Assembly (NCBI GenBank): GCA_947627855.1
Contig: CANQXR010000018.1
Coordinates: 1-42,868, forward strand
Length of the DNA stretch: 42,868 nucleotides
Source: an uncultured Clostridia bacterium
GTDB taxonomy: Bacteria; Bacillota; Clostridia; Lachnospirales; CAG-274
Direction: 5' to 3'
A program made the position numbers and the translations under genes. The notes beneath the pieces were generated by a model. The model saw only the letters and a program-made list of their open reading frames with translations. It was not told the DNA's origin and ran no database searches. Of this stretch, positions 25,001 through 32,022 are shown piece after piece; position 1 is the stretch's first letter; every line of letters begins with the position of its first letter.

Positions 25001-26773
25001 TTCTCCGCCGAAATAGCAGTAAGAGCTTGTTACGACCTGTTCTCTTATGGCGTCAATAGGCGGATTTGTTACCTGTGCGAAAAGCTGTTTGAAATAGTTG
25101 TAGAGAAGCTGAGGTCTATGGGAAAGAACCGCAAGGGGAGCGTCAAAGCCCATAGATGTGATAGGGTCATCTCCCTTTTCCATCATTGCCTTAAGGGTAA
25201 GGTCGATATCCTCCCATGTATAGCCGAAAGCCTTCTGCCTTGTGAGAAGAGGAAGTTTTTCCTTGAATATGTTTTTCTTCTCCTCAAAGGGTCTTGCTAT
25301 TTCCTCCAAAGCCCTTGTGCTTACCTCGCCGAGATGCTCCTCGGCATATTTTTCACGAAGTCTGCCGAAGAATTCCGTAATGGTAAAGGGGGCTTTTCTT
25401 GATGGCTTAAGGTCGTCAAGCTCCGTAAGGTTGTTTCTGAGCCATTCTCCGTAGGGCTTTTCTCCGACTACCTTTGCCTTTATTTCAGCATCGTCTATTA
25501 TGCGCTTGTTTTCCGTGTCTATAAGCAGCATCATACCCGGCTGAAGTCTTTCCTTCTTTATTATCTTTTTATTTGGTATTTCAACTACGCCAACCTCAGA
25601 TGAAAGCACGACCATACCGTCCTCAGTCACATAATAGCGTGCCGGACGCAGACCGTTTCTGTCAAGGGTAGCTCCTACGACCTTGCCGTCTGTAAAGCCT
25701 ATTGCGGCAGGTCCGTCCCAAGGCTCCATAATAGTTGAATTATATTCGTAAAAGGCTCTTTTTGCCTTGTCCATAGACAGGTCGTTTTCCCATGGTTCGG
25801 GAACGACTGTCATTATTGCCTGCGGAAGAGAATAGCCCGACAGATATAACATCTGTATGTAGTTGTCAAGCATTGCCGAGTCGGAGCCGTCCTCGTTTAC
25901 TGCGGGGAAAACCTTTTTAAGCTCATCGCCGAAAAGACTTGACTTATACATGGATTCTCTTGCCTTCGACCAGTTTACATTTCCTCTTATGGTGTTTATT
26001 TCACCGTTATGCATAAGGAAACGGTTGGGGTGTGCTCTTTCCCAGCTTGGGAATGTGTTTGTGGAAAATCTGGAATGCACCATGGCTATTGCCGTTTTCA
26101 TATCAAGGTCCATAAGGTCGAGATAAAATCTTCCCACCTGCTCCGGTGTCAGCATACCCTTATATACTATTGTACGTGACGAAAGAGATGAAAAATAGAA
26201 ATAGCTGTCTTTGTTTTCCCTGCAATATCTTATTTCTCTTTCCGCTCTTTTAAGAATTATAAAAAGCTTTCTTTCAAAATCAATGCCGGGCTTTACGTCA
26301 GGCGCTCTTTCTATAAACACCTGAACTATACGGGGCATATTTTCCTTCGCCGTAACGCCTATGCAGTCGCTGTAACAGGGCACCTCCCTCATTCCGAGGA
26401 ATTTCTGACCTTCCTCAAGAACTATGCCCTCAAGCAGCTTAAGACTGCGTGTCCTTGTTTCATAATCGGGTGAAAGAAAAAGCATACCTACGCCGTAATC
26501 TCCCTTTTGCGGCAGGGTTATGCCCTCATTCTGGCACACCTTTTTCATAAAGCCGTGGGGAATCTGGAGAAGAATGCCTGCGCCGTCCCCCGAATCGGGG
26601 TCTGAGCCGGCTCCGCCTCTGTGCTTCAGATTTTTGAGAATCTCTATGGCACTTGTAACGAGGTCGTGGGATATCGTGCCGTCAATATTGACTATAAAGC
26701 CTATACCGCAGCTGTCGTGCTCAAACCTTGGGTCATATAATCCCTGCTTTTCCGGCAGTCCGTTATATACCAT
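22046..26773 (-). CDS. gltB: Glutamate synthase large subunit
   Basis: A 1575-residue enzyme of nitrogen assimilation. A 21-residue propeptide precedes Cys22 ([10 protein letters not shown]), the nucleophile of the class II glutamine amidotransferase domain (about 22-430). Next come the central domain, the FMN synthase domain ([34 protein letters not shown]) with 3Fe-4S cysteines in [17 protein letters not shown], and the C-terminal GxGxG beta-helix ([27 protein letters not shown]). ATG 26773 has AAGGAGG 7 bases upstream. An open frame continues upstream to 26992, but it crosses the promoter and leader hairpins, so it is not coding. It is co-transcribed with gltD. Confidence 0.96.
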   Translation of the reverse strand: [1575 protein letters not shown]

Positions 26774-26815
26774 TTTTATTACCTCCTTAATATACAAATC
26801 CGGAGCATAAATAAC

Positions 26816-26870
26816 AAAAGGGACATTGTAAATCAATGTCCCTTTTGACAGCCATACGCTCCATCGTATG
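26816..26870 (-). promoter_or_regulatory. gltB leader: tandem hexaloop hairpins overlapping a terminator (ANTAR-type antitermination candidate)
   Basis: Read on the minus strand, the leader starts with hairpin P1, CATACG-ATGGAG-CGTATG (26853-26870): a 6-bp stem and 6-base loop with A at position 1 and G at position 4. Two bases later comes hairpin P2, TGTC-AAAAGG-GACA (26837-26850), also with a 6-base loop beginning with A. The 3' half of P2 lies inside the 5' arm of a perfect 13-bp stem, AAAAGGGACATTG / CAATGTCCCTTTT (26816-26846), which runs into TTTTGTTATTT as a terminator. P2 and the terminator therefore exclude each other. ANTAR-domain antiterminators bind such paired hexaloops, and NitR in Clostridium saccharobutylicum is reported to act on nitrogen genes. 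P2 lacks the consensus G4. Confidence 0.65.
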
Positions 26871-26882
26871 TTCACATTGCAT

Positions 26883-26911
26883 ATTCTACTCCCATACGGA
26901 GAAAAAATCAA
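26883..26911 (-). promoter_or_regulatory. Promoter of gltBD
   Basis: On the minus strand TTGATT (26906-26911) and TAGAAT (26883-26888) are 17 bp apart. The predicted start point lies only a few bases before the first leader hairpin, giving a leader of about 105 bases. Confidence 0.7.
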
Positions 26912-26954
26912 GTCTTTTTTTGTATTTTTATAAAAAAACATAATCCGCTGCATT

Positions 26955-27086
26955 TTATGTAATGCTCCTGTGGGAATTATCGGCATATCCAAGGCTGTTC
27001 ATTGCCCTTTCCACTGTTTTTGCGCAAAACCTCTTCATATCCTTGGCGCTTATTTCCTCCTCCGCTGTTTCGGTTCCGTCCGACAT
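26955..27086 (-). CDS. Small hypothetical protein upstream of gltB
   Basis: A 43-codon frame beginning MSDGTETAEEEISAKDMKRF, acidic then basic, matching no family I recognise. The best ribosome site on this stretch (AAGGAGG, around 27120) fits instead a TTG-started 10-codon frame (27086-27118) whose TAA overlaps the ATG here as TAATG, a layout typical of translational coupling. The frame can also be extended to a GTG at 27122, but that overlaps the ribosome site. It ends about 45 bases upstream of the gltB -35 box. The recombinase gene diverges from it. It may be real or chance. Confidence 0.4.
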   Translation of the reverse strand: MSDGTETAEEEISAKDMKRFCAKTVERAMNSLGYADNSHRSIT

Positions 27087-27236
27087 TATAAAAATACGCC
27101 TGTTTTCAGCCGTTTCAACCACCTCCTTACTGCAATTTTATGCAGTATTTGCCTGAATTTTCCGACATATTATTTATATGGGGAAATAATGATTTTTTTC
27201 ACTTTTTCCACAGTAAGCTTTGTCACGGAGGGGTAT

Positions 27237-28670
27237 ATGGAGAATATAACAAGGGCTGCGGCTTATATAAGAGTTTCAACGGACGACCAGACGGAGTATT
27301 CTCCTGCGGCTCAGCTGAGAGCCATAGAGGACTACGCCGCAAAAAACGGTATGAGGGTTGAGAAGGTATACACAGATGAGGGCATAAGCGGAAGAACGGC
27401 AAAAAAGCGTCCCGCATTTATGGAGATGGTGGGAGAGGCAAAAAGAAGCAGGAGCAGCAGGGCATTTGACGTTATACTTGTCCATAAATTCGACAGATTT
27501 TCAAGAAACAGGGAGGAAAGCATAGTTTATAAGTCAATGCTGAGAAAGGAGTGCGGAGTCAGGGTCATAAGCATTACGGAGCATATGGAGGACGACAGGT
27601 TTTCGGTCATACTGGAGGCTATACTTGAAGCTATGGCTGAATATTACTCACTCAATCTTGCCGATGAGGTGAAAAAGGGTATGACGGAAAAGGCGGACAG
27701 GGGCGAGTATATGAGTGTGGCTCCCTTTGGCTATGAGTGGAAAAACGGCAGTCTTGTCATAAACGAGGAGGAGGGGCGGATAGTGCGCTTTATATTTGAA
27801 AGCTTTGCCTCAGGAGAAAAAAACAGAGGACAGCTTGCGGCTTATCTCAATTCTATGGGGGTAAAAACTCACAGGGGAAACAGAATGGAATACAGAACAA
27901 TAGACTACATTCTGAAAAATGTTATCTATAAGGGCTATGTGCGCTGGTGTCCCACGGGAAAGAGGGATTACAGGGTATGCGGCGGCGAAAAATCCATAGT
28001 GAGAAAGGGAGTTCATATGCCGATAGTCAGCGAGGAGCTGTTTGACAGCGTTCAGAAAAAAATCAAGGCTGAGTCAGGGCACGGACGGCGCAGAGGGACG
28101 AACCGAAGCCACCCTTTGTCGGGCATAATAAAATGCAGTGCCTGTGGGGCATCTCTTTCATATTCCGGAGGTACGGGAAGCCTGCAGTGTGTGAATTATC
28201 AGCACTCCCTCTGCCCTGTTTCCCACTCCATAACCGAAAAAAAGGCAATGGCGGCAATAATGGAGGAAATCGACAGTATGTTCGGCAAAATACCCATAGA
28301 CGGCTATGTCCGTCACAGCTCCGGGTATAAGGCTTATGAGGAGGAGCGGCTTCTTTGGGAAAAAAAGCTCAGAAAAATAAAGGAAAGGCAGAAAAGGCTG
28401 AAGGAGGCCTATCTTGACGGTGTTATGGAGCTTGAGGAGTATAAGGCCGAAAGGGCGGAATGTATTAAACAGGCAGAGCTGTATAAAAGTCTGTCCGAAA
28501 AAAAAGACTGTCGGCAATGTGAGGGAAAAAGGGCGGAGGGCAGACTGACCGACATACTCAGCTCATCGGATATTTCCGAAAGGGAAAAAAACAACGCCCT
28601 CAGACAGATATTTGCAAAGGTCGTCTATAACCGACAGGAAAGAAGCTTTACATTTTATTATTATTTATAA
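27237..28670 (+). CDS. Large serine recombinase 1
   Basis: A 477-residue site-specific recombinase of the large serine integrase type. The resolvase domain (about 7-150) has the nucleophile Ser14 in AAAYIRVSTDDQ and the DRFSRNREES helix. A Recombinase domain (about 165-265), a zinc ribbon (IIKCSACGASLSYS, then Cys-rich QCVNYQHSLCPVS), and a coiled coil (about 365-420, KKLRKIKERQKRLKEAYLDG) follow. These proteins join attP and attB sites. ATG 27237 follows GGAGGGG; the open frame upstream to 26970 lacks a ribosome site. No element cargo is adjacent. Its stop lies directly against a cotJC fragment, and it converges with a second recombinase. Confidence 0.9.
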   Translation: MENITRAAAYIRVSTDDQTEYSPAAQLRAIEDYAAKNGMRVEKVYTDEGISGRTAKKRPAFMEMVGEAKRSRSSRAFDVILVHKFDRFSRNREESIVYKSMLRKECGVRVISITEHMEDDRFSVILEAILEAMAEYYSLNLADEVKKGMTEKADRGEYMSVAPFGYEWKNGSLVINEEEGRIVRFIFESFASGEKNRGQLAAYLNSMGVKTHRGNRMEYRTIDYILKNVIYKGYVRWCPTGKRDYRVCGGEKSIVRKGVHMPIVSEELFDSVQKKIKAESGHGRRRGTNRSHPLSGIIKCSACGASLSYSGGTGSLQCVNYQHSLCPVSHSITEKKAMAAIMEEIDSMFGKIPIDGYVRHSSGYKAYEEERLLWEKKLRKIKERQKRLKEAYLDGVMELEEYKAERAECIKQAELYKSLSEKKDCRQCEGKRAEGRLTDILSSSDISEREKNNALRQIFAKVVYNRQERSFTFYYYL

Positions 28671-28674
28671 TCAC

Positions 28675-28791
28675 AAAGCGCAGTACGGCGGTCCTGACGG
28701 TGAGCTTGCAGCGTCCCTTCGCTATCTCAGTCAGAAATTCACAATGGTGACGCCGCAGGCAACCGCCACACTTAACGATATAGGTATGTAA
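28675..28791 (+). pseudogene. cotJC: Internal fragment of spore-coat manganese-catalase-like cotJC
   Basis: In the frame ending at TAA 28789-28791, the sequence reads QYGGPDGELAASLRYLSQKF, then a variable stretch and NDIGM-stop. This closely matches the first helices of CotJC (usual form QYGGPDGELAASLRYLSQRY ... LTDIGTEE), including the metal-ligand Glu of GELAA. Both the first 30 or so residues and everything after DIG are missing. Homology begins about 10 bases after the recombinase 1 stop, in a different frame, and stops 19 bases before the recombinase 2 stop. There is no start codon or ribosome site. It looks like a remnant left at a recombination junction. Confidence 0.7.
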
Positions 28792-28809
28792 GGTGCGGAA
28801 ATGTTCCGC

Positions 28810-30366
28810 TTATGAGGGGTCTTTCACAGTAAAACTCCACTTGTATGGCAGCCCCTTCAGATATACATCGCAGCCATTTTCATTTATAATAAGCCTATCC
28901 AATATGCACCTGTAAAATTCGTCCTCATATTCGGGACCTGCAAATATTTCCTCCGCAGCCTCTGAGATTTCATCAGCCATACAGGGCAAAGAGCCGTTTT
29001 CACCCCTGTTGCCGTTCTGCGCACCGCCGCAGCCGCATTTTTCCATTGCGGCGGCAAATTCCTCCTTTGTTATAATTCCATCGGTATATATGCCTATAAG
29101 CCTTCTGCGCTTTTCCGCCGCCCTTTCATTCTCCTCAGCTTCGGTGTCCCGTGAAATATCGGCAAGACGGACTGTCTGCATAAGTCTTTTTTTCACAATG
29201 CGCAAGGCAGGAGCAATAAAAGCCGTAACAATATGCATTACATAGATTATGTCCTCGTTTCTGAAGCTAAGCCCTCCGCAGCCCGAAGTATTGCCATATC
29301 TGTCAGTATGGGGCTTTCCGTATTTCACGGCGTTTATGCAGCGCCATGCCTTGTATTCACTGCCGTTTTTTCTTTTTCTGAATCTTGCGGCGCAGCCCGA
29401 ACCGCACAGTCCGCATTTTATTTTGCCCGAAAAAATATGACGGCTTGTATATTTTTCCTTGTTTTTCTGTGTTTCGGCTCTTGCGGCGAGTATGGCGGCG
29501 GCTTTTTCAAATACATCTCTTGATATTATGGGGGTGTGATGGTTCTTTATAATAATGAATTTTTCCTGTCCATGGTTGTATTTTTTTTCGTGGGAGAGAA
29601 AATCGGGGGTATATGTCTTTTTCTGCACGAGGTCGCCGCAGTATTTTTCGTTTCTCAGTATTTTAAGGACGGTGCTGCTCTGCCAGCGGTTTCCTCTCAG
29701 CGGGCAGAACCCCTCCTCCTCAAGCTCCTTCGCTATTGTGTGCGCTCCCTTGCCCTCACAGGTGAATTTATGGAATATGAGCCTGACTATGGCTGCGCCG
29801 GAGTCGTTTATATGCATTTTTCCGCCGCAGACGTCATAACCAAGCATACTTCTGCCGAATACAACGCCCTGCTCCATTCTGCGTGTCTGCCCCCATCTGA
29901 CACGCTGGGAGGTTCTGCGGCTTTCCTCCTGTGCAATCGAGGACATAATAGCAAGACGAAGCTCAGAGTCACCGTCAAGGGTGTTTATGCCGTCATTCAT
30001 AAATATAACCCCCACGCCAAGGCTTTTAAGCATTCTTGTATAGTAAATGCTGTCAAGAGTGTTTCTTGCAAACCTCGAAATCTCCTTTGTTATTATAAGG
30101 TCTATAAGCCCTCTTTCGGCATAGCCTATCATCATATTGAATTCCGCCCTTTTCTTCGTGTTTGTGCCTGTTATGCCCTCATCGGCAAATATTTTCAGAA
30201 GGAGCCAGTCGGGGTTTCTCTCTATATATTCTCTGAAATAGAGCCGCTGACTCTCAAATGAATTTGCCTGGTCGCCGCTGTCGGTGGATACACGGCAGTA
30301 CGCCGCAACTCTCTTTTTCCTCCCGTCTGTGTATTTTCCGATGTTTTCCCTTTCATATTCTTTCAT
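28810..30366 (-). CDS. Large serine recombinase 2
   Basis: A 518-residue large serine recombinase, clearly divergent from recombinase 1. Ser27 is the nucleophile in VAAYCRVSTDSGDQ; the resolvase domain spans about 18-165 with KEISRFARNTLDS and SSIAQEESRR. The Recombinase domain (about 180-285) and a zinc ribbon (GKIKCGLCGSGC ... WRCIN ... SGCGGLSF) follow, then a short helical region rather than the long coiled coil of recombinase 1. ATG 30366 has GGAGGT 7 bases before it; an upstream start at 30390 does not. A terminator separates it from the small protein gene upstream. It converges on recombinase 1 across the cotJC fragment. Confidence 0.9.
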   Translation of the reverse strand: MKEYERENIGKYTDGRKKRVAAYCRVSTDSGDQANSFESQRLYFREYIERNPDWLLLKIFADEGITGTNTKKRAEFNMMIGYAERGLIDLIITKEISRFARNTLDSIYYTRMLKSLGVGVIFMNDGINTLDGDSELRLAIMSSIAQEESRRTSQRVRWGQTRRMEQGVVFGRSMLGYDVCGGKMHINDSGAAIVRLIFHKFTCEGKGAHTIAKELEEEGFCPLRGNRWQSSTVLKILRNEKYCGDLVQKKTYTPDFLSHEKKYNHGQEKFIIIKNHHTPIISRDVFEKAAAILAARAETQKNKEKYTSRHIFSGKIKCGLCGSGCAARFRKRKNGSEYKAWRCINAVKYGKPHTDRYGNTSGCGGLSFRNEDIIYVMHIVTAFIAPALRIVKKRLMQTVRLADISRDTEAEENERAAEKRRRLIGIYTDGIITKEEFAAAMEKCGCGGAQNGNRGENGSLPCMADEISEAAEEIFAGPEYEDEFYRCILDRLIINENGCDVYLKGLPYKWSFTVKDPS

Positions 30367-30391
30367 ATATATACCTCCGTACGAAGTCATA

Positions 30392-30419
30392 GAAAAAGCC
30401 GGCGCATATGTCCGCCGGC
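30392..30419 (-). terminator. Terminator after the small recombinase-associated gene
   Basis: GCCGGCG / CGCCGGC stem (30398-30404 with 30413-30419), 8-base loop, followed on the minus strand by TTTTT. It lies between the 61-residue protein gene and recombinase 2. Confidence 0.8.
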
Positions 30420-30420
30420 A

Positions 30421-30606
30421 CTAAAAATATTTTCCGAGCCTGTCAAGCAGCAGTTTCTTTTGCTGTCCGTTCAATATCTGTCTTTTCACAAGTGAAGATA
30501 TCACAGCTTCACATAAGCTTATATAGAATTCTCCGTATTGTTTTTCATCAAGGTCATCGGGAGGTCTTTCTGTACACACAAATTCACGGTGTTTTATATA
30601 AACCAC
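30421..30606 (-). CDS. Small protein resembling recombinase-associated SHOCT-like proteins
   Basis: A frame of up to 61 residues. The C-terminal half, EAVISSLVKRQILNGQQKKL then LLDRLGKYF, has the helix-turn-helix-like pattern (Leu-x-x-Gly/Asn-x-Ile ... Leu) of small SHOCT-like proteins often found directly upstream of large serine recombinases in Clostridia; that comparison is from memory. The start is uncertain: the first in-frame codon is GTG at 30606, which overlaps the AAGGAG site, and no better start follows within range. It shares strand and position with recombinase 2 but is separated from it by a terminator. Function unknown. Confidence 0.5.
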   Translation of the reverse strand: MVYIKHREFVCTERPPDDLDEKQYGEFYISLCEAVISSLVKRQILNGQQKKLLLDRLGKYF

Positions 30607-30668
30607 TCCTTATATAATTGAAATTGGATATATTATATAAAATTTATTAAAAAAATCAAAGTTTATTG

Positions 30669-30697
30669 GTGACTTTTGCGAAAGTATGTGATATAAT
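30669..30697 (+). promoter_or_regulatory. Probable promoter of sstT
   Basis: TATAAT (30692-30697) is perfect; GTGACT (30669-30674), 17 bp upstream, is a weak -35 box. It lies about 40 bp before the sstT start. Confidence 0.5.
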
Positions 30698-30737
30698 CTT
30701 TATATGTTTTAAATTATATAAACAAAGGAGGAAAAAT

Positions 30738-31964
30738 ATGAAAACTATCTGGGAAAAATATTGCAGCATCAACCTTGTAATAAGAATACTTATAGGTCTT
30801 GTTATAGGTACTGCTCTGGGACTTGCGCTGCCGGGTATAAAGCTTGGAGTTCTGGGAGATGTATTCGTAGGAGCGCTTAAGGCTATCGCACCTATTCTGG
30901 TTTTTGTGCTTGTAGTTGCGTCCCTTGCCTGCGCCGGCTCCGGCATTGGCAAACGATTCAGAACGGTTATAATACTCTATATGGTGAGTACGTTCCTTGC
31001 GGCTTCCGTAGCCGTTATTGTAAGCAAGATGTTCCCTGTTGTCCTTGACCTTAATCTTATGGAGGCGGCTGAGGGCGCTGCACCCAACGGCATCGGAGAG
31101 GTTTTGTATTCCCTTGTTATGAATATGGTTACAAACCCCATAAAATCCCTTGCTGAAGCAAATTATATAGGCATTCTTACATGGGCGGTAATTCTGGGAC
31201 TTGCTCTCAAACACCTTGCGGGACAGGGCACCAAAAACACACTCAAGGATATTGCTGATGCAGCTACGAAGGCTGTTTCGTGGATAATCAATTTTGCGCC
31301 CTTCGGAATAATGGGGCTTGTGTTTACCTCCGTTTCCGAAAACGGACTTGGCATATTCACACAATACGGAAAGCTTCTTGCAGTGCTTGTGGGCTGTATG
31401 CTTACAATAGCCCTTGTTGTGGATCCTCTTATTGCAGGTATCTGTCTGAGAAGAAATCCTTATCCTCTTGTATTCAGATGCTTCAGGGACAGTGGACTTA
31501 CGGCGTTTTTCACACGAAGCTCCGCAGCAAATATACCTATAAATATGGCGCTTTGTGAAAAACTGGGACTTGACAAGGACGTTTATTCCGTTTCCATTCC
31601 CTTGGGAGCAACAATAAATATGGACGGAGCCGCCATAACAATAACAGTTATGTCCCTCGCTGTGGCAAACACCCTCGGCATATCCGTGGACATACCTACG
31701 GCTATCGTACTCAGCGTTATAGCTACTCTCGGCGCCTGCGGTTCGTCGGGTGTTGCGGGAGGTTCGCTTCTTCTCATACCCATGGCGTGCGCTCTCCTCG
31801 GTATAGGCAACGACATCGCCATGCAGGCAGTAGCCATAGGCTTTATTATAGGCGTTGTGCAGGATTCTCTCGAAACTGCCATAAATTCCTCCGGAGATGT
31901 TCTCTTTGCAGCTACGGCAGAGTTTATGGAGTGGAAAAAGGAAGGCAGAGAAATAAAGTTCTGA
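30738..31964 (+). CDS. sstT: Serine/threonine:sodium symporter
   Basis: A membrane transporter of the dicarboxylate/amino acid:cation symporter family (glutamate-transporter fold), 408 residues. The tail pattern is SstT-like: [40 protein letters not shown] (substrate and Na+ site, NMDGAA) and the hairpin [20 protein letters not shown]. Its N-terminus, [20 protein letters not shown], also matches SstT. AAAGGAGG lies 6 bases before ATG 30738; the longer open frame upstream is not needed. It is monocistronic, between its own promoter and a terminator, and would import serine and threonine. Confidence 0.93.
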   Translation: MKTIWEKYCSINLVIRILIGLVIGTALGLALPGIKLGVLGDVFVGALKAIAPILVFVLVVASLACAGSGIGKRFRTVIILYMVSTFLAASVAVIVSKMFPVVLDLNLMEAAEGAAPNGIGEVLYSLVMNMVTNPIKSLAEANYIGILTWAVILGLALKHLAGQGTKNTLKDIADAATKAVSWIINFAPFGIMGLVFTSVSENGLGIFTQYGKLLAVLVGCMLTIALVVDPLIAGICLRRNPYPLVFRCFRDSGLTAFFTRSSAANIPINMALCEKLGLDKDVYSVSIPLGATINMDGAAITITVMSLAVANTLGISVDIPTAIVLSVIATLGACGSSGVAGGSLLLIPMACALLGIGNDIAMQAVAIGFIIGVVQDSLETAINSSGDVLFAATAEFMEWKKEGREIKF

Positions 31965-31988
31965 TTTAAAAATATTATATAAACAGAT

Positions 31989-32022
31989 TGCCGGCAGTTT
32001 TTGTCTGCCGGCAGTTTTGTCT
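31989..32022 (+). terminator. Terminator of sstT
   Basis: TGCCGGCAG / CTGCCGGCA stem with 7-base loop, followed by GTTTTGTCTTTATTT. It lies against the 3' end of the convergent cation efflux gene and probably serves sstT only. Confidence 0.75.

Noticed and set aside
26774..26992. 73-residue N-terminal extension of GltB
   Set aside because: It would cross the promoter and the terminator hairpins; the ATG at 26773 has AAGGAGG and gives the usual short propeptide before Cys22.
29536..30261. 241-residue plus-strand open frame
   Set aside because: It is antisense to the well-supported recombinase 2 and shows no family features.
26955..30606. A complete integrative element or prophage around the recombinases
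   Set aside because: Apart from the two recombinases and one or two tiny frames there is no cargo, relaxase, capsid or clear attachment repeat between gltB and sstT.
30714..31364. 216-residue minus-strand open frame
   Set aside because: Antisense shadow of sstT with no ribosome site and no recognisable domain.
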